This document shows positions 8,355 to 17,216 of a DNA stretch of 46,474 nucleotides, one piece after another. The stretch's first letter is position 1. Every line of letters starts with the position of its first letter. Source of the DNA: Acidobacteriota bacterium (lineage in GTDB: Bacteria; Acidobacteriota; Vicinamibacteria; Vicinamibacterales; SCN-69-37); contig SYFT01000074.1 in the NCBI GenBank assembly GCA_005799825.1, positions 1-46,474 of the forward strand, given 5' to 3'. The notes under the pieces are model-generated. The model worked only from the letters and a program-made list of their open reading frames with translations. It was not told the DNA's origin and did no database searches. The translations under genes and the position numbers were made by a program.

Positions 8355-9008
8355 CCACGAGCGCGCCCGTGTTTCGAGTCCGGCAGCATCACTCGGGAGC
8401 AGATCGGAGATCACGGCCACCGCATCCGCACCGGCGGCCCACACGGCCGGTGCCCGCTCAAAGGTGATCCCGCCGATGGCCACGAGTGGGAGGCCGGCCG
8501 CGTGCGCGACCACGGCGGCATGCTCGACCTGCACCAATCCCACGGGGCTATATCCGGTGTCCTTCGACTCGGTCCCAAACACGGGCCCGATCGCCAAATA
8601 CGAGATCGGCTGCCGTACAGCCGCTGCCACCTGCGCATCGCTGTGGGTGGAGAGGCCCACAAGGAGGCCGGTGTGATCGCGGTGGACGTCGGTAACCGCC
8701 AGGTCGTCCTGCCCCACGTGGACGCCGTCGGCGCCGCAGAGAACGGCGATATCGGCGCGGTCATTGATGTAGAGCGTGGCCCCGGCCTCACGGCACAGGG
8801 TTGCGACCTCGCCGGCCACGTCAAGGAACGCACCGAACCGCGCAGACTTGGCTCGCAGTTGTATCAGGCGCACACCGGCGTTGAGCCAGGCGCGGCAGAC
8901 GTCGGCTGACGCCCAGCCTCGAGCGGCCACGGTGTCGCAGTCGAGGATGGCGTAGAGGGGCGACACCGTCCAATGAGGCAATGAGGCAGTGCCCCGCCGC
9001 TTCGTCAC
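8328..9008 (-). CDS. thiE: Thiamine-phosphate synthase
   Basis: Joins the pyrimidine (HMP-PP) and thiazole (THZ-P) halves to make thiamine monophosphate. A TIM barrel of 226 residues with the family signatures: IQLRAK near residue 50, [21 protein letters not shown], and the phosphate-binding LVAIGGIT followed by [11 protein letters not shown]. It starts at GTG 9008, overlapping the accC stop as GTGA, so translation is coupled to accC. No other thiamine gene is nearby, and no THI-box riboswitch is visible upstream because the upstream sequence is accC coding. It is the last gene of the long pil-acc run. Confidence 0.93.
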   Translation of the reverse strand: MTKRRGTASLPHWTVSPLYAILDCDTVAARGWASADVCRAWLNAGVRLIQLRAKSARFGAFLDVAGEVATLCREAGATLYINDRADIAVLCGADGVHVGQDDLAVTDVHRDHTGLLVGLSTHSDAQVAAAVRQPISYLAIGPVFGTESKDTGYSPVGLVQVEHAAVVAHAAGLPLVAIGGITFERAPAVWAAGADAVAVISDLLPSDAAGLETRARSWLRIGPGRL

Positions 9009-10381
9009 GCGCTTTCGGCGAGCTTGCCTTTGCCAGCCGTCTTGTCCGGCATGAAGCGCTCCATGAAGCTCGTGTTGATCCGCGCGGCCACGAAGTCCGG
9101 GTCGTTGAGGATCTTGAGATGGAGGGGAATGGACGTCTTGATGCCCTCGATGACGGTCATCTCGAGCGTGCGCTTCATGCGCGCGATGGCCTCATTGCGG
9201 TCGCGGCCGTAGGTGATGACCTTGGCGATAAGCGAGTCGTAGTAGGGCGACACGGTGCAGTCGGAGTGCACGAACGAGTCCACGCGCACACCCGGGCCGC
9301 CGGGCACGCTGTAGGCCGTGATGAGCCCCGGGCTGGGCGTAAACGTCACCGGGTCTTCCGCGTTCACGCGGCACTCAAGCGCGTGTCCGCGAAACTCGAT
9401 GTCGCTTTGCCGCACCGAGAGCCGCTGCCCCGCCGCCACACGAATCTGCTCCTTCACGATGTCGATCCCGGTGACGAACTCAGTCACCGGATGTTCCACC
9501 TGCAGGCGCGTGTTGACCTCGAGAAAATAGAAACTACCGGTGGCGTCCAGCAGGAACTCAAACGTCCCCGCATTGCTGTACTGCACCGCGCGGGCCGCCT
9601 CAACGACCGTGGCGCCCAGTTTCTTCCGCTGCTTGTCGGTCAGCGCGGCCGACGGCGCTTCTTCGATCCGCTTCTGATGCCGGCGCGGCACCGAACACTC
9701 CCGCTCGCCCAGGTGCACCACGTTGCCGTGATGATCGCCCATCACCTGGATTTCGATATGGCGCGGCGCCTCCACGTACCGTTCGAGGTAAACATCACCC
9801 AGACCAAACGCGGCTTCGGCTTCGCGCATGGCGGTCTTGACGTTTTTTGGCAGTTCCTCGGCGTTGCGCACGATGCGCATGCCTCGTCCGCCGCCGCCGG
9901 CCACGGCCTTAATGATGAGGGGATACCCAAGGTCCTTGGCCACCTTGATGGCCTCTTCCTCGCCGTGCACAGGTCCGTCGCTACCGGGCAGAATCGGCAC
10001 GCCGGCTTTTTTCATCGCGCGACGGGCGCGGGCCTTGTCGCCGAGCAGCCGGATGACGTTCGGGTCAGGCCCGATAAACTTGATGTGGCACGCTTCGCAC
10101 ACTTCGGCGAGGTACGCGCTCTCGGAGAGGAATCCATAGCCGGGATGAATCGCATCGGCGCCGGTGATTTCGGCCGCGCTGATGATTGCCGGCACACTCA
10201 GGTAGGAGTCCGCGCTGCGCGCGGGCCCGATACACACATCTTCGTCGGCAAACCGTACGTGCAGCGAGTGCTCGTCGGCCTGAGAATAGACGGCGACGGT
10301 CTTGATGCCCATTTCGCGGCACGCGCAGATGATGCGCAGGGCAATCTCCCCACGGTTCGCGATCAGGATCTTATTGAACAC
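9005..10381 (-). CDS. accC: Acetyl-CoA carboxylase, biotin carboxylase subunit
   Basis: Carboxylates the biotin on AccB with ATP and bicarbonate, the first half of malonyl-CoA synthesis. ATP-grasp enzyme of 458 residues: N-terminal [22 protein letters not shown]; the glycine-rich ATP lid [23 protein letters not shown]; and the [14 protein letters not shown] active-site strand with the metal-binding Glu and catalytic Arg. It begins with GTG 10381, 5 bases after accB, as in the common accB-accC pair. The tail is rich in Lys, Ala and Glu. accA and accD are not in the window. Confidence 0.97.
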   Translation of the reverse strand: MFNKILIANRGEIALRIICACREMGIKTVAVYSQADEHSLHVRFADEDVCIGPARSADSYLSVPAIISAAEITGADAIHPGYGFLSESAYLAEVCEACHIKFIGPDPNVIRLLGDKARARRAMKKAGVPILPGSDGPVHGEEEAIKVAKDLGYPLIIKAVAGGGGRGMRIVRNAEELPKNVKTAMREAEAAFGLGDVYLERYVEAPRHIEIQVMGDHHGNVVHLGERECSVPRRHQKRIEEAPSAALTDKQRKKLGATVVEAARAVQYSNAGTFEFLLDATGSFYFLEVNTRLQVEHPVTEFVTGIDIVKEQIRVAAGQRLSVRQSDIEFRGHALECRVNAEDPVTFTPSPGLITAYSVPGGPGVRVDSFVHSDCTVSPYYDSLIAKVITYGRDRNEAIARMKRTLEMTVIEGIKTSIPLHLKILNDPDFVAARINTSFMERFMPDKTAGKGKLAESA

Positions 10382-10386
10382 GCGCC

Positions 10387-10839
10387 TCAGCTCACCTTCA
10401 CCGCGAACAGGCGGTCGCCGAACTGCACCGGTTGGCCGTTGTCGACGTAGGCGGCGGCGATTTCGCCGTTACATTCGCATTCGATTTCGTTCATCAGCTT
10501 CATCGCTTCGATGATGCAGAGCACCTGGCCCTTCTTGACGATCGACCCGACTTCCACAAACGGCTTGGAGCCGGGCTCGGCCGATCGATACAGGGTGCCC
10601 ACAATGGGCGCCTTGATGACCGCGAGCGGCACGCCGGCGTCCACCGCGGCCGGCGGCGGCGCCACCGCGGCGATCGTCGCGACGGGGGCGAGCGGCGCGG
10701 CCGCCGTCGCCGGGGTCACCACATACTCGCGGCCGGCCTTCCGGATGCGGACCTTGAGGCCGTCGTGTTCCATTTCGAATTCCGCGAGCTCATGCTCACG
10801 AACCAGGTTCAGGATGTCTTTGAGGGCGTCGAGGTTCAT
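10387..10839 (-). CDS. accB: Acetyl-CoA carboxylase biotin carboxyl carrier protein
   Basis: Carries the biotin that shuttles carboxylate between AccC and the AccA/AccD transferase. Normal layout over 150 residues: N-terminal helix with [11 protein letters not shown] and [15 protein letters not shown], an Ala/Pro-rich swinging linker (about residues 42-72), then the biotinyl domain starting at [11 protein letters not shown] with the biotinylated Lys in EAMKLM (residue 114). It sits 4 bases after an M24 peptidase and 5 before accC. The peptidase-accB-accC order is frequent in bacteria; the efp gene often found between them is absent here. Confidence 0.97.
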   Translation of the reverse strand: MNLDALKDILNLVREHELAEFEMEHDGLKVRIRKAGREYVVTPATAAAPLAPVATIAAVAPPPAAVDAGVPLAVIKAPIVGTLYRSAEPGSKPFVEVGSIVKKGQVLCIIEAMKLMNEIECECNGEIAAAYVDNGQPVQFGDRLFAVKVS

Positions 10840-10843
10840 AACA

Positions 10844-11947
10844 TCAAACAGTCAGCAAGTCGCGTGGTCCTGCTGTGAGGACTTCAATGCCCGTATCGGT
10901 CACGAGCACATCGTCCTCCAGCCGCGCCCCACCAACACCGGGCACATAGGCGCCGGGTTCGACGGTGCAGACCATGCCGGCCCGGAGGCGCTCGTCGGGA
11001 GGCGAGAGGCGCGACAGGCGCGGCGCCTCATGTACCTCGAGTCCGAGCCCATGGCCGGTCCCATGAACAAATGCCGCTCCAAATCCTTCAGCGTCAAGAA
11101 CCTGGCGAGCGGCGCCATCAACGGCGCTAGTGGCCACACCAGCGCACATTACGTCCAACGCGGCCTGCTGCGCCTTCCGCACCGCGCGAAAGATGCCCGC
11201 CGCCTCGTCCCCAGGCCGGCCCACCGCCGCCATCCGGGTTAAGTCCACGCAGTATCCGTCCAAGACCCCGCCGAAGTCCAGCACCACCAAATCGCCGCCT
11301 GAAAGCCGTCGATCGCCCGGATGGGCATGCGGATGCGCTGAATTCGGGCCGGAAGCCACGATAGTGTCGAAGGCCGGCCGGGTGAAACCGGCGCGGGACA
11401 GCCCCAAGTTAATGTCGGCCGCCACCTGCCGCTCAGACCGGCCTTCCCTGACCCACTCCGCCAGTCGTGCCGCGACTCCGGCCAGTGCCGCACCGGCCCG
11501 CCGGAAGACCGCAATCTCGTGGGAGTCCTTGATGAGCCGGAGGGGTTCCACCAAGCTGGTGTGGCCCTGGAAGTCGCCCGGTACCGCCGCCTGCCAGCGT
11601 TTCAGCAGCGACACGGTGACGTGGTCGGCCTCGAACACGATTCGCGTCGCGCCGGTGCCGCCAATCACTTCGGCGAGCGCGGCCTCGTACGTGGTTTCGG
11701 TGGTGACCACCGAGACGGACGCCATGTCGCCCCGAGCGCCTGCCTCAGTGGCGACGGTGGCATACCGGCCATCGAGCACCAGACAGTCTCCCTCCGCACT
11801 TTGGACGAACAACCCCGCAGACCCGTGGAATCCGGTCAAGTACGCGATATTCGTGGACGACGAGACCACACACACGGTGCCGTCAGCCTGCCACTGGCTT
11901 CGAAGTCTGGCCAGCCGGGCCGGCCACTCAGGACGGGAATCAGTCAC
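10844..11947 (-). CDS. M24-family metallopeptidase, Xaa-Pro aminopeptidase type
   Basis: Probably removes N-terminal residues before proline from peptides in the cytosol. The N-terminal creatinase-like domain (SSTNIAYLTGFHGSAG) is followed by a pita-bread catalytic domain with all five metal ligands visible: Asp in VLDFGGVLDG, Asp in YCVDLTRM, His in VHGTGHGLGLEVHE, Glu in TVEPGAY and Glu in GARLEDDVLV. Length, 367 residues, fits the short PepP/PepQ-like bacterial group. It stands between the small TPR gene (16 bases) and accB (4 bases) in the minus-strand run. Exact substrate preference cannot be told from sequence. Confidence 0.9.
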   Translation of the reverse strand: MTDSRPEWPARLARLRSQWQADGTVCVVSSSTNIAYLTGFHGSAGLFVQSAEGDCLVLDGRYATVATEAGARGDMASVSVVTTETTYEAALAEVIGGTGATRIVFEADHVTVSLLKRWQAAVPGDFQGHTSLVEPLRLIKDSHEIAVFRRAGAALAGVAARLAEWVREGRSERQVAADINLGLSRAGFTRPAFDTIVASGPNSAHPHAHPGDRRLSGGDLVVLDFGGVLDGYCVDLTRMAAVGRPGDEAAGIFRAVRKAQQAALDVMCAGVATSAVDGAARQVLDAEGFGAAFVHGTGHGLGLEVHEAPRLSRLSPPDERLRAGMVCTVEPGAYVPGVGGARLEDDVLVTDTGIEVLTAGPRDLLTV

Positions 11948-11963
11948 TCCACCAGAGATTGTG

Positions 11964-12350
11964 TCAGACGGCGGCCCGAAATGCCTCTACCCGCGACAGC
12001 CACGACTCAAGGCGCATCACGACAGGCGGCACGTGTGGCGCGGGCGGCGCCACCGCCACTATCGCTGCGGACGGTTCCTGCGTCTCCTCCAGATCGGGCG
12101 TGTAGGCGGGGTCGCTCTCGTCAAGCACGTGCAATTGCGCCAGCCCCCGAATCGCGGCGTAATTGTCTGGCGCGTGCTGCCTGACGATTTGGAATTCTTC
12201 ACGGGCTTCCTGGAGGCGCCCAAGGTCCAGCAGTGCCCAGCCGAGCGTCACACGGGCAGAGAGATGCCCTGGGAACCGTGCCAGCGCATCACGGCAGAGA
12301 TCAACGGCGCCAGCCGGGTTTCCTAATCGACGAGTTTGTTCGGCAGTCAC
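11964..12350 (-). CDS. Small TPR-repeat protein encoded in the pil operon
   Basis: A 128-residue soluble protein. Two TPR-like helical hairpins are clear (GAVDLCRDALARFPGHLSAR and the following LGWALLDLGRLQEAREEF repeat), then a Pro/Ala-rich linker and a C-terminal helix VMRLESWLSRVEAFRAAV. The GTG start at 12350 overlaps the stop of the PKD gene (GTGA) and has a strong GGAGGAG ribosome-binding site; this fixes the start even though the frame stays open further upstream through the PKD gene. No signal peptide. Function unknown. TPR proteins such as PilF/PilW assist secretin assembly, but this one is shorter and lacks a lipobox, so equivalence is only a guess. Confidence 0.8.
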   Translation of the reverse strand: MTAEQTRRLGNPAGAVDLCRDALARFPGHLSARVTLGWALLDLGRLQEAREEFQIVRQHAPDNYAAIRGLAQLHVLDESDPAYTPDLEETQEPSAAIVAVAPPAPHVPPVVMRLESWLSRVEAFRAAV

Positions 12351-13648
12351 TTCTCCTCCTCCGGAGGCGGCGCCACGGTCATGGTTGCGGATCGCACGCC
12401 CTTGCGGCCGGTGTTGTCGGTGACCGTCAAGACCACCGTGAACGTGCCCGCACTGGCGTATTGGTAGGTTGCCGTCACTCCTGACCCGACGGCCCCGGGC
12501 ACCCCGAAGTCCCACGCGTAGGACACAATCTGCCGGCCTGCGGGCACTGTGGACGCCGAGGCGTTGAACACCACCGGCGTGCCGATGCCTGGACTAGTCG
12601 GCGACGAGGTGAACAACGCAGTCGGTGCGGGGAGATCACCCACCGTCAGCGTCTGCGTGGCTACGTTGGTTCGGCCCGTGTCATCGGTGACCTGCAGCAC
12701 CACGGTGAACGTGCCCGTGACAGTGTACTTGTGCTGCACCGCGATGCCTTCGACGAAGGTGCCGTCGCCAAGATCCCAGTTGTAGGCCGTGATTCGACGG
12801 CCGGGAGGTGCCGTTGAGGCCGCCGCGTTGAAGACCACGCTGGTGCTAAGCCCCGGCGCGGTCGGCGAGATGGTGAACTGCGCGATAGGCCCGGGCGACG
12901 ACGTCACCGACACCTGAGTGACGGGTGTCGACACGCTGGTGCCGAATGCGTCGCTGACCGTCAATACCACACCGTAGCTGGTGGCTAGTTTGTAGCTATG
13001 CGATATCTGGCGTCCCGTATCGGTGCGGCCATCGCCGAACTGCCACGTATACGAGGCGACCTGCGCGTCTGGGTCCAAGGTGGCGGAGGCATCAAAGTAG
13101 ATGGTGTCGTACGCGCGGGGGGCGGAAGGCGAAAAAGTGAATATGGGCACCATGCGCGTCGGGGGCCGAATGGTCCCTGGCGACACGAGAAGCAGATCCA
13201 CCGTACGTGCAAGCGCGCCCGAAAAATCGGTGCCGAGCGGAATCACGCGGAATGTGACCACGCGGTTCGTGACCACGCCACCGTTCGGGGTGGGCGGAGC
13301 CACGTAGGTGACGCCGACGATGCCATCGCTGCTGGTTGATGGCCAGCGGCTGCTCAGGGTGCCGTAATCGGCCGGGACCAATGCACCCGTGATGTCCCGC
13401 ACAAGAATGTCCAGGCGCATCGCCACGCCGGCCTTCTGCAGGCCGTGCGCATCACGCGCGGTGATCGTGATTCGGGAAGTGGACACGCCATCCTGGCTGA
13501 TCATGTCTGGCGAGGCCGTCACGGCCAGCGACAGCGCCAGTTCGGACGGCCCCGTCGGCACCGGAATTGACGCCGGTTCGACGCTGCAGGAGACACTGGC
13601 CAGCACGGCTATGGTCACGACCACAGCACGACGAAAGATCGCGCTCAT
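12347..13648 (-). CDS. Secreted Ig-like (Big-1) plus triple-PKD repeat protein of the pil operon
   Basis: A 433-residue exported protein. The N terminus has two Arg and a hydrophobic core ending in Cys21 (LASVSC), a weak lipobox. Residues about 38-160 look like a bacterial Ig-like/invasin domain (DGVSTSRITITARDAHGLQKAG). Three PKD domains follow, each with the WxFGDG or WDLGDG type turn and a HxY/YxY...TVVLxVTD strand; the third reads WDFGVPG instead of FGDG. The tail is PPPEEEK. Both junctions are 4-base overlaps (with the upstream lipoprotein and the downstream TPR gene), so it is expressed with the pilus secretin. It may be a surface or periplasmic partner of the pilus or an adhesin; no direct evidence. 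Confidence 0.82.
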   Translation of the reverse strand: MSAIFRRAVVVTIAVLASVSCSVEPASIPVPTGPSELALSLAVTASPDMISQDGVSTSRITITARDAHGLQKAGVAMRLDILVRDITGALVPADYGTLSSRWPSTSSDGIVGVTYVAPPTPNGGVVTNRVVTFRVIPLGTDFSGALARTVDLLLVSPGTIRPPTRMVPIFTFSPSAPRAYDTIYFDASATLDPDAQVASYTWQFGDGRTDTGRQISHSYKLATSYGVVLTVSDAFGTSVSTPVTQVSVTSSPGPIAQFTISPTAPGLSTSVVFNAAASTAPPGRRITAYNWDLGDGTFVEGIAVQHKYTVTGTFTVVLQVTDDTGRTNVATQTLTVGDLPAPTALFTSSPTSPGIGTPVVFNASASTVPAGRQIVSYAWDFGVPGAVGSGVTATYQYASAGTFTVVLTVTDNTGRKGVRSATMTVAPPPEEEK

Positions 13649-14250
13649 TCCTCATCACCCCAATCGGCAAAGTTCACACTGATCCGCGCGTTCACGGTCA
13701 CATTCCGCCCCGCCTGATCGGTGCCATAAAACACCACGTCGGCAAATGTGGAGATCGCAATCGCACCTCCAAGGCCAGCAAGCGTGCTCAGCGGCGCCTC
13801 CAGCTTGGCCTGCACGCGCACCAGGACGAGTGATGCGGTGGTGGTTGTGCTGACCGTCGCCGTCAGCGCGCCGGCAAACGGATATGGCACATCCACCCCA
13901 TGAGTGTTGCGGCCGTCCGACCGAAAGTAGGTGACGCGGTAGCCGCGCAATGTCACGTAGTTGACTGGTGACGGTCCGACCAGGGGGTCTTTCATCGCCA
14001 GTTGGAACGTGACCTTAGCGAAGTCCTCAAGCTGCGTAGGCACGGTATTGATGACGGTCACCACGTCGGACGCCAGGACACCACTGAACTCGGACGGACG
14101 CACGCCCGACGCCGCCTCCATCGAACTCACGATGAGGTACGAGCTGGCTTGTCCGGTGCGCCCATTGGCGGCGCAGGCGCTCATCAAGGCGAGGACGGCA
14201 CACAAGGCGGCCACCCGAAGACCGGCATGGACGGTGGCAGTGAAGGTCAT
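13645..14250 (-). CDS. Predicted lipoprotein of unknown function between pilQ and the PKD gene
   Basis: 201 residues. A signal sequence ends in LALMSAC with Cys26 as likely lipidation site. The mature part is rich in beta-branched residues and alternating patterns (SYLIVSSMEAA, GALTATVSTTTTASLVLVRV), suggesting a beta-sandwich. A stretch YFRSDGRNTHGVDVPYPFAG and the end ISVNFADWGDEE look conserved-domain-like, but I cannot assign a family. It overlaps the pilQ stop by 4 bases and the PKD gene start by 4 bases, so it is made in step with both. An outer-membrane pilotin-like or adhesin-subunit role is possible and untested. Confidence 0.78.
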   Translation of the reverse strand: MTFTATVHAGLRVAALCAVLALMSACAANGRTGQASSYLIVSSMEAASGVRPSEFSGVLASDVVTVINTVPTQLEDFAKVTFQLAMKDPLVGPSPVNYVTLRGYRVTYFRSDGRNTHGVDVPYPFAGALTATVSTTTTASLVLVRVQAKLEAPLSTLAGLGGAIAISTFADVVFYGTDQAGRNVTVNARISVNFADWGDEE

Positions 14251-15578
14251 GACGGACTCCGCACGATTCGAGGGGTGATGAAGATGATGAGTTCGCGACT
14301 CTCGTCCTCTTTGTCCTCACCTTTGAACAGCCAGCCGAGCAGCGGGATGCGGTGAAGAACGGGTGTGCGATCCAGGGTGGACTGCTCGCGGCTGAGAAGG
14401 ATGCCTCCAATAATCGTCGTGGCGCCATCCGACACCTGCACGGACGTTCTCGCGCGCTGCGTGTCAATCGATGGAATACCTCTCACTTCCTGGCCCGGCG
14501 AGGCGTTTTCGAGTTCCACGTCCATGATGACGGTGTTGGCGGCAGTGATGCGCGGTGTGACGAGCAACTTCAGTGCGGCGTCCTTGAACTCGATGGTGAC
14601 GGTGTTGTTCTGTTCTTTCTGAATGGGAATCTGGACGCCCTGCGTCATCTCCGCTTGTCTGTTGTTTTGCGTGGTCACCCGAGGTGACGACAGGATGCGG
14701 GTGTTGCCGGTGCGTTCGAGCGCAGACAAGGCGACGTCGAGATTCAGGGCGCCGGTAATGGAGCCCAGGGCTAGGCCCAGTGTCGACGTGGGCACGTTCT
14801 CACCGGGCCTGTTGACCACCGTGGTGTCTACCACGCCGGTATTGGGAAAATTGAAATTGGTGGTGTTGCCCAATTCCGGCGAGACGCGCCCCGAGCCGCC
14901 CCAGGTGACGCCCAGCGCGCGCGCGGAGGTGCGATTGGTCTGCACGATGCGCGCTTCAATTTCCACCTGCGGTTCAGCGCGATCAAGCGTCGCAATGAGG
15001 TCTGTCGCCGCCGTGAGCCGCTCGGGCACGTCACGCACAATGAGTGTATTGGTGCGCTTGTCGTGCTGCACGTACCCAAACTTGGACAACACCGCCACTT
15101 TCAGCAGAGGTTCCAGCGCCTCGGCCTGCGCGTAGTTCAAGGTAAAGGCACGGGTTTCGATCGAGCCGGGCGCCTGCGAATCCGCCAGTTTCTGCCTGGC
15201 CTGGTTCTCGGCATCGAGCACCGACAGGGGCACAATACGAACGACGTTGCCCTCGACAACGTACGAGAGTTTGTTGCTCTTGAGGACGACGTCGAACGCC
15301 TGATCCCATGGTACGCGCATCAGCTTGATGTCCACCGTGCCGTCCACTGCGGAATCGATGACGATGTTGAGGCCGCTCACTTCCGCAAAGGATCGCAGCA
15401 CCGCGCGCAGGTCCGCACCATGGAAATCAAAGTCGCCCACCGTGCCCGTGTAGCGCTTGACCGCCTCCTGTGGCGTCGTAAACGTGGACGGCACCTGCGC
15501 CTCCACCATCATGCCCAGTGCGCCCCACACGCACCACGCGCCGATGACGGCGCACCGCACCAACCATATCCCGCTCAT
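14247..15578 (-). CDS. pilQ: Type IV pilus secretin, short form
   Basis: Forms the outer-membrane pore through which the type IV pilus emerges. After a signal peptide (cleavage near VEAQV) come an STN/N0 domain (FDFHGADLRAVLRSFAEVSGLNIV...), an N1 domain (about residues 140-205, VQHDKRTNTLIVRDVPE) and the secretin core with the final VLHRIPLLGWLFKG and LIIFITPRIV signature. At 443 residues it is much shorter than the 600-900 of proteobacterial PilQ because the N-terminal AMIN peptidoglycan-binding domains are missing. It overlaps pilP and the next lipoprotein gene by 4 bases each. Confidence 0.93.
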   Translation of the reverse strand: MSGIWLVRCAVIGAWCVWGALGMMVEAQVPSTFTTPQEAVKRYTGTVGDFDFHGADLRAVLRSFAEVSGLNIVIDSAVDGTVDIKLMRVPWDQAFDVVLKSNKLSYVVEGNVVRIVPLSVLDAENQARQKLADSQAPGSIETRAFTLNYAQAEALEPLLKVAVLSKFGYVQHDKRTNTLIVRDVPERLTAATDLIATLDRAEPQVEIEARIVQTNRTSARALGVTWGGSGRVSPELGNTTNFNFPNTGVVDTTVVNRPGENVPTSTLGLALGSITGALNLDVALSALERTGNTRILSSPRVTTQNNRQAEMTQGVQIPIQKEQNNTVTIEFKDAALKLLVTPRITAANTVIMDVELENASPGQEVRGIPSIDTQRARTSVQVSDGATTIIGGILLSREQSTLDRTPVLHRIPLLGWLFKGEDKEDESRELIIFITPRIVRSPS

Positions 15579-16036
15579 CGTCCCGGTCCTGATGTTGGCC
15601 GGAGGCGTGTTTTCACCTCGCGCGATATGATGGTGCCAGTGCCATCGGCTACGTGGGCGAGGAAGGTCACCGCGTCGCGATCGATCCGGCGCACCACGGC
15701 GTCATGCAGCTTGTCGTTGCTACGGGCCAGGTAGGTGTTGCCGTCGGGCCCCGCCACAATCGCAATCCACTTCTGGCCGCTGGTGAGAATACCGGTCACG
15801 ACCGCATCCATGACCGCCATACCGGCCAGGCCTTTGGCGCGCGTAACGTCGGCCTCTGGGACGTTCGTGGGCTGTTCCTTGATCAGGCTGGCGAACGGGT
15901 CGCGCCGTCCGCCCGAGTTGTAGCCAGACGCTGGAACGCCGACGCGGGTGCCGACCTTGATTTCCTGTGCGTGGGAGATCACACAGGGGCCCAGCAGTAG
16001 CCCCACGCCAATCATGAGGAGTCTTGCAGCGGTCAC
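15575..16036 (-). CDS. pilP: Type IV pilus inner-membrane/periplasmic linker protein PilP
   Basis: PilP connects the PilNO complex to the PilQ secretin. 153 residues with a signal sequence (cleavage near SHAQE; no lipobox) and the family hallmark RRDPF near residue 44, followed by a compact beta domain (VVTGILTSGQKWIAIVAGPDGNTYLARSND) like the PilP homology region. It is shorter than proteobacterial PilP, and identity rests mainly on RRDPF plus position between pilO and pilQ with 4-base overlaps on both sides. Confidence 0.85.
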   Translation of the reverse strand: MTAARLLMIGVGLLLGPCVISHAQEIKVGTRVGVPASGYNSGGRRDPFASLIKEQPTNVPEADVTRAKGLAGMAVMDAVVTGILTSGQKWIAIVAGPDGNTYLARSNDKLHDAVVRRIDRDAVTFLAHVADGTGTIISREVKTRLRPTSGPGR

Positions 16037-16620
16037 GGTCGACCTCCTGACTCAGATGACACGGTACTGAACACAAATGTGGTGGCGATGCACGAGGCGA
16101 GAACCAGGGCGCCTTTACCGTCGGCTACCGTGTTGATACGCAAGTGCAGATTCGACACGGAAATCAAGCGTGCTTCCGAGGCCACGCGATCGAAGAAGCG
16201 GCTCAGATCGTGAAATCCGCCCTGGAGGCCCACCTCGATCGGCCATTCCAAATACTGCTCACGGTCGGCGACCGGCTTGGGTGTGAAGTTGCTCAGGTTG
16301 AGGTTGGTCTCGCTCGCGAGCACGTGCAGGTCGCGCAACACGACCTGCGCGTCTTTTTCGTCCGGCAGGACGGCGGTGGTCTCGCGGAGCCTGGCTTCAA
16401 GCGCGGCCACCTGCTTCCTGACCGCCGGCAACCGCTGGGCAGTCAGTGTCGCCTTGTCGACATCGACCAGCACCGTGGCCAGCCGAGCGCGGCGCACGGC
16501 GAGTTCCGTACGTTCGGGTGAAATGAGCACCTGCCATGCGGCGGCCAGACTAAGGATCGACAACACGCCGCACATCACGACCTGGGCCTTCGGCGAATAT
16601 TGATGAAAACTCTTCGCCAT
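16033..16620 (-). CDS. pilO: Type IV pilus inner-membrane protein PilO
   Basis: Partner of PilN in the alignment subcomplex. 195 residues: short cytoplasmic tail (MAKSFHQYSPKAQ), one membrane helix (about 14-32), a coiled-coil stretch (about 33-90, LATVLVDVDKATLTAQRLPA...), then a ferredoxin-like periplasmic domain with YLEWPIEVGLQGGFHDLSRFF, the usual PilO block. Start ATG 16620 lies 2 bases after the pilN stop; the end overlaps pilP by 4 bases. Confidence 0.9.
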   Translation of the reverse strand: MAKSFHQYSPKAQVVMCGVLSILSLAAAWQVLISPERTELAVRRARLATVLVDVDKATLTAQRLPAVRKQVAALEARLRETTAVLPDEKDAQVVLRDLHVLASETNLNLSNFTPKPVADREQYLEWPIEVGLQGGFHDLSRFFDRVASEARLISVSNLHLRINTVADGKGALVLASCIATTFVFSTVSSESGGRP

Positions 16621-16622
16621 GG

Positions 16623-17216
16623 CTACAGCCCCCCCTCAAAGCTGGAGAACGCGATCACTTCGCCGCGAATCGCGAAACGCACCACCGATTGTGCGGCCAC
16701 CGTTTCCATGCTCGTGGTGACGATGTCGAGCGTGCGCGCGAATTGCCCGGACACCTGCAGGCGATCAATGAAGTCCGTCAGCGCCGACAGCGACATGGCG
16801 CGTCCCTCGACCTGCACCACGGCGCCGGTCTGTTTCAGGTCCAGGAGCCACAAGCCTTCGGCCAGTGACTGGCTGATGGTGTCGAGAAGCTGCACGGGGG
16901 CGCGCTGCGTCGCGCGCAAGCGGTCGATCAACGAGAGGCGCTGTCGGAGGTCGGCCTCGCGCGCTGTAGCCAACTCAACAAGTCGTGACGCTTCCTTCAA
17001 CTGAGTGAGAGCGGCTTCGGCGACGGAAATCTCGGCGTCCACACGGCGGCGTTCGCGATCGATGGACCACCACCAGGCGCCTACACCGGCGGCGGTGGCA
17101 ACGAGCATCGTGAGCCCGACCAGCGCCGCGCGATGCTCCTGGGGTATCACGAACAGGCGGCGCCACGCTGCCGCGGCGGGCGCGGTGCCTGGAGCGAGCA
17201 GGTTGACGCGGATCAT
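16623..17216 (-). CDS. pilN: Type IV pilus inner-membrane protein PilN
   Basis: The N-terminal MIRVNLLAPG is the cytoplasmic PilM-binding motif of PilN. A membrane helix (about residues 30-50) follows, then a helical coiled-coil (SIDRERRRVDAEISVAEAALTQLKEA) and a periplasmic alpha/beta domain (LWLLDLKQTGAVVQVEGRAMS). 197 residues, normal size. ATG 17216 overlaps the pilM stop as ATGA; longer open frame upstream is pilM shadow and was not used. Confidence 0.9.
   Translation of the reverse strand: MIRVNLLAPGTAPAAAAWRRLFVIPQEHRAALVGLTMLVATAAGVGAWWWSIDRERRRVDAEISVAEAALTQLKEASRLVELATAREADLRQRLSLIDRLRATQRAPVQLLDTISQSLAEGLWLLDLKQTGAVVQVEGRAMSLSALTDFIDRLQVSGQFARTLDIVTTSMETVAAQSVVRFAIRGEVIAFSSFEGGL

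Noticed and set aside
8981-10450. A 489-codon open frame on the plus strand opposite accC
   Set aside because: It mirrors accC in the antisense frame common in GC-rich DNA, is His/Arg/Asp rich with no domain pattern, and spans the accC-accB and accC-thiE borders. accC motifs on the other strand are complete.
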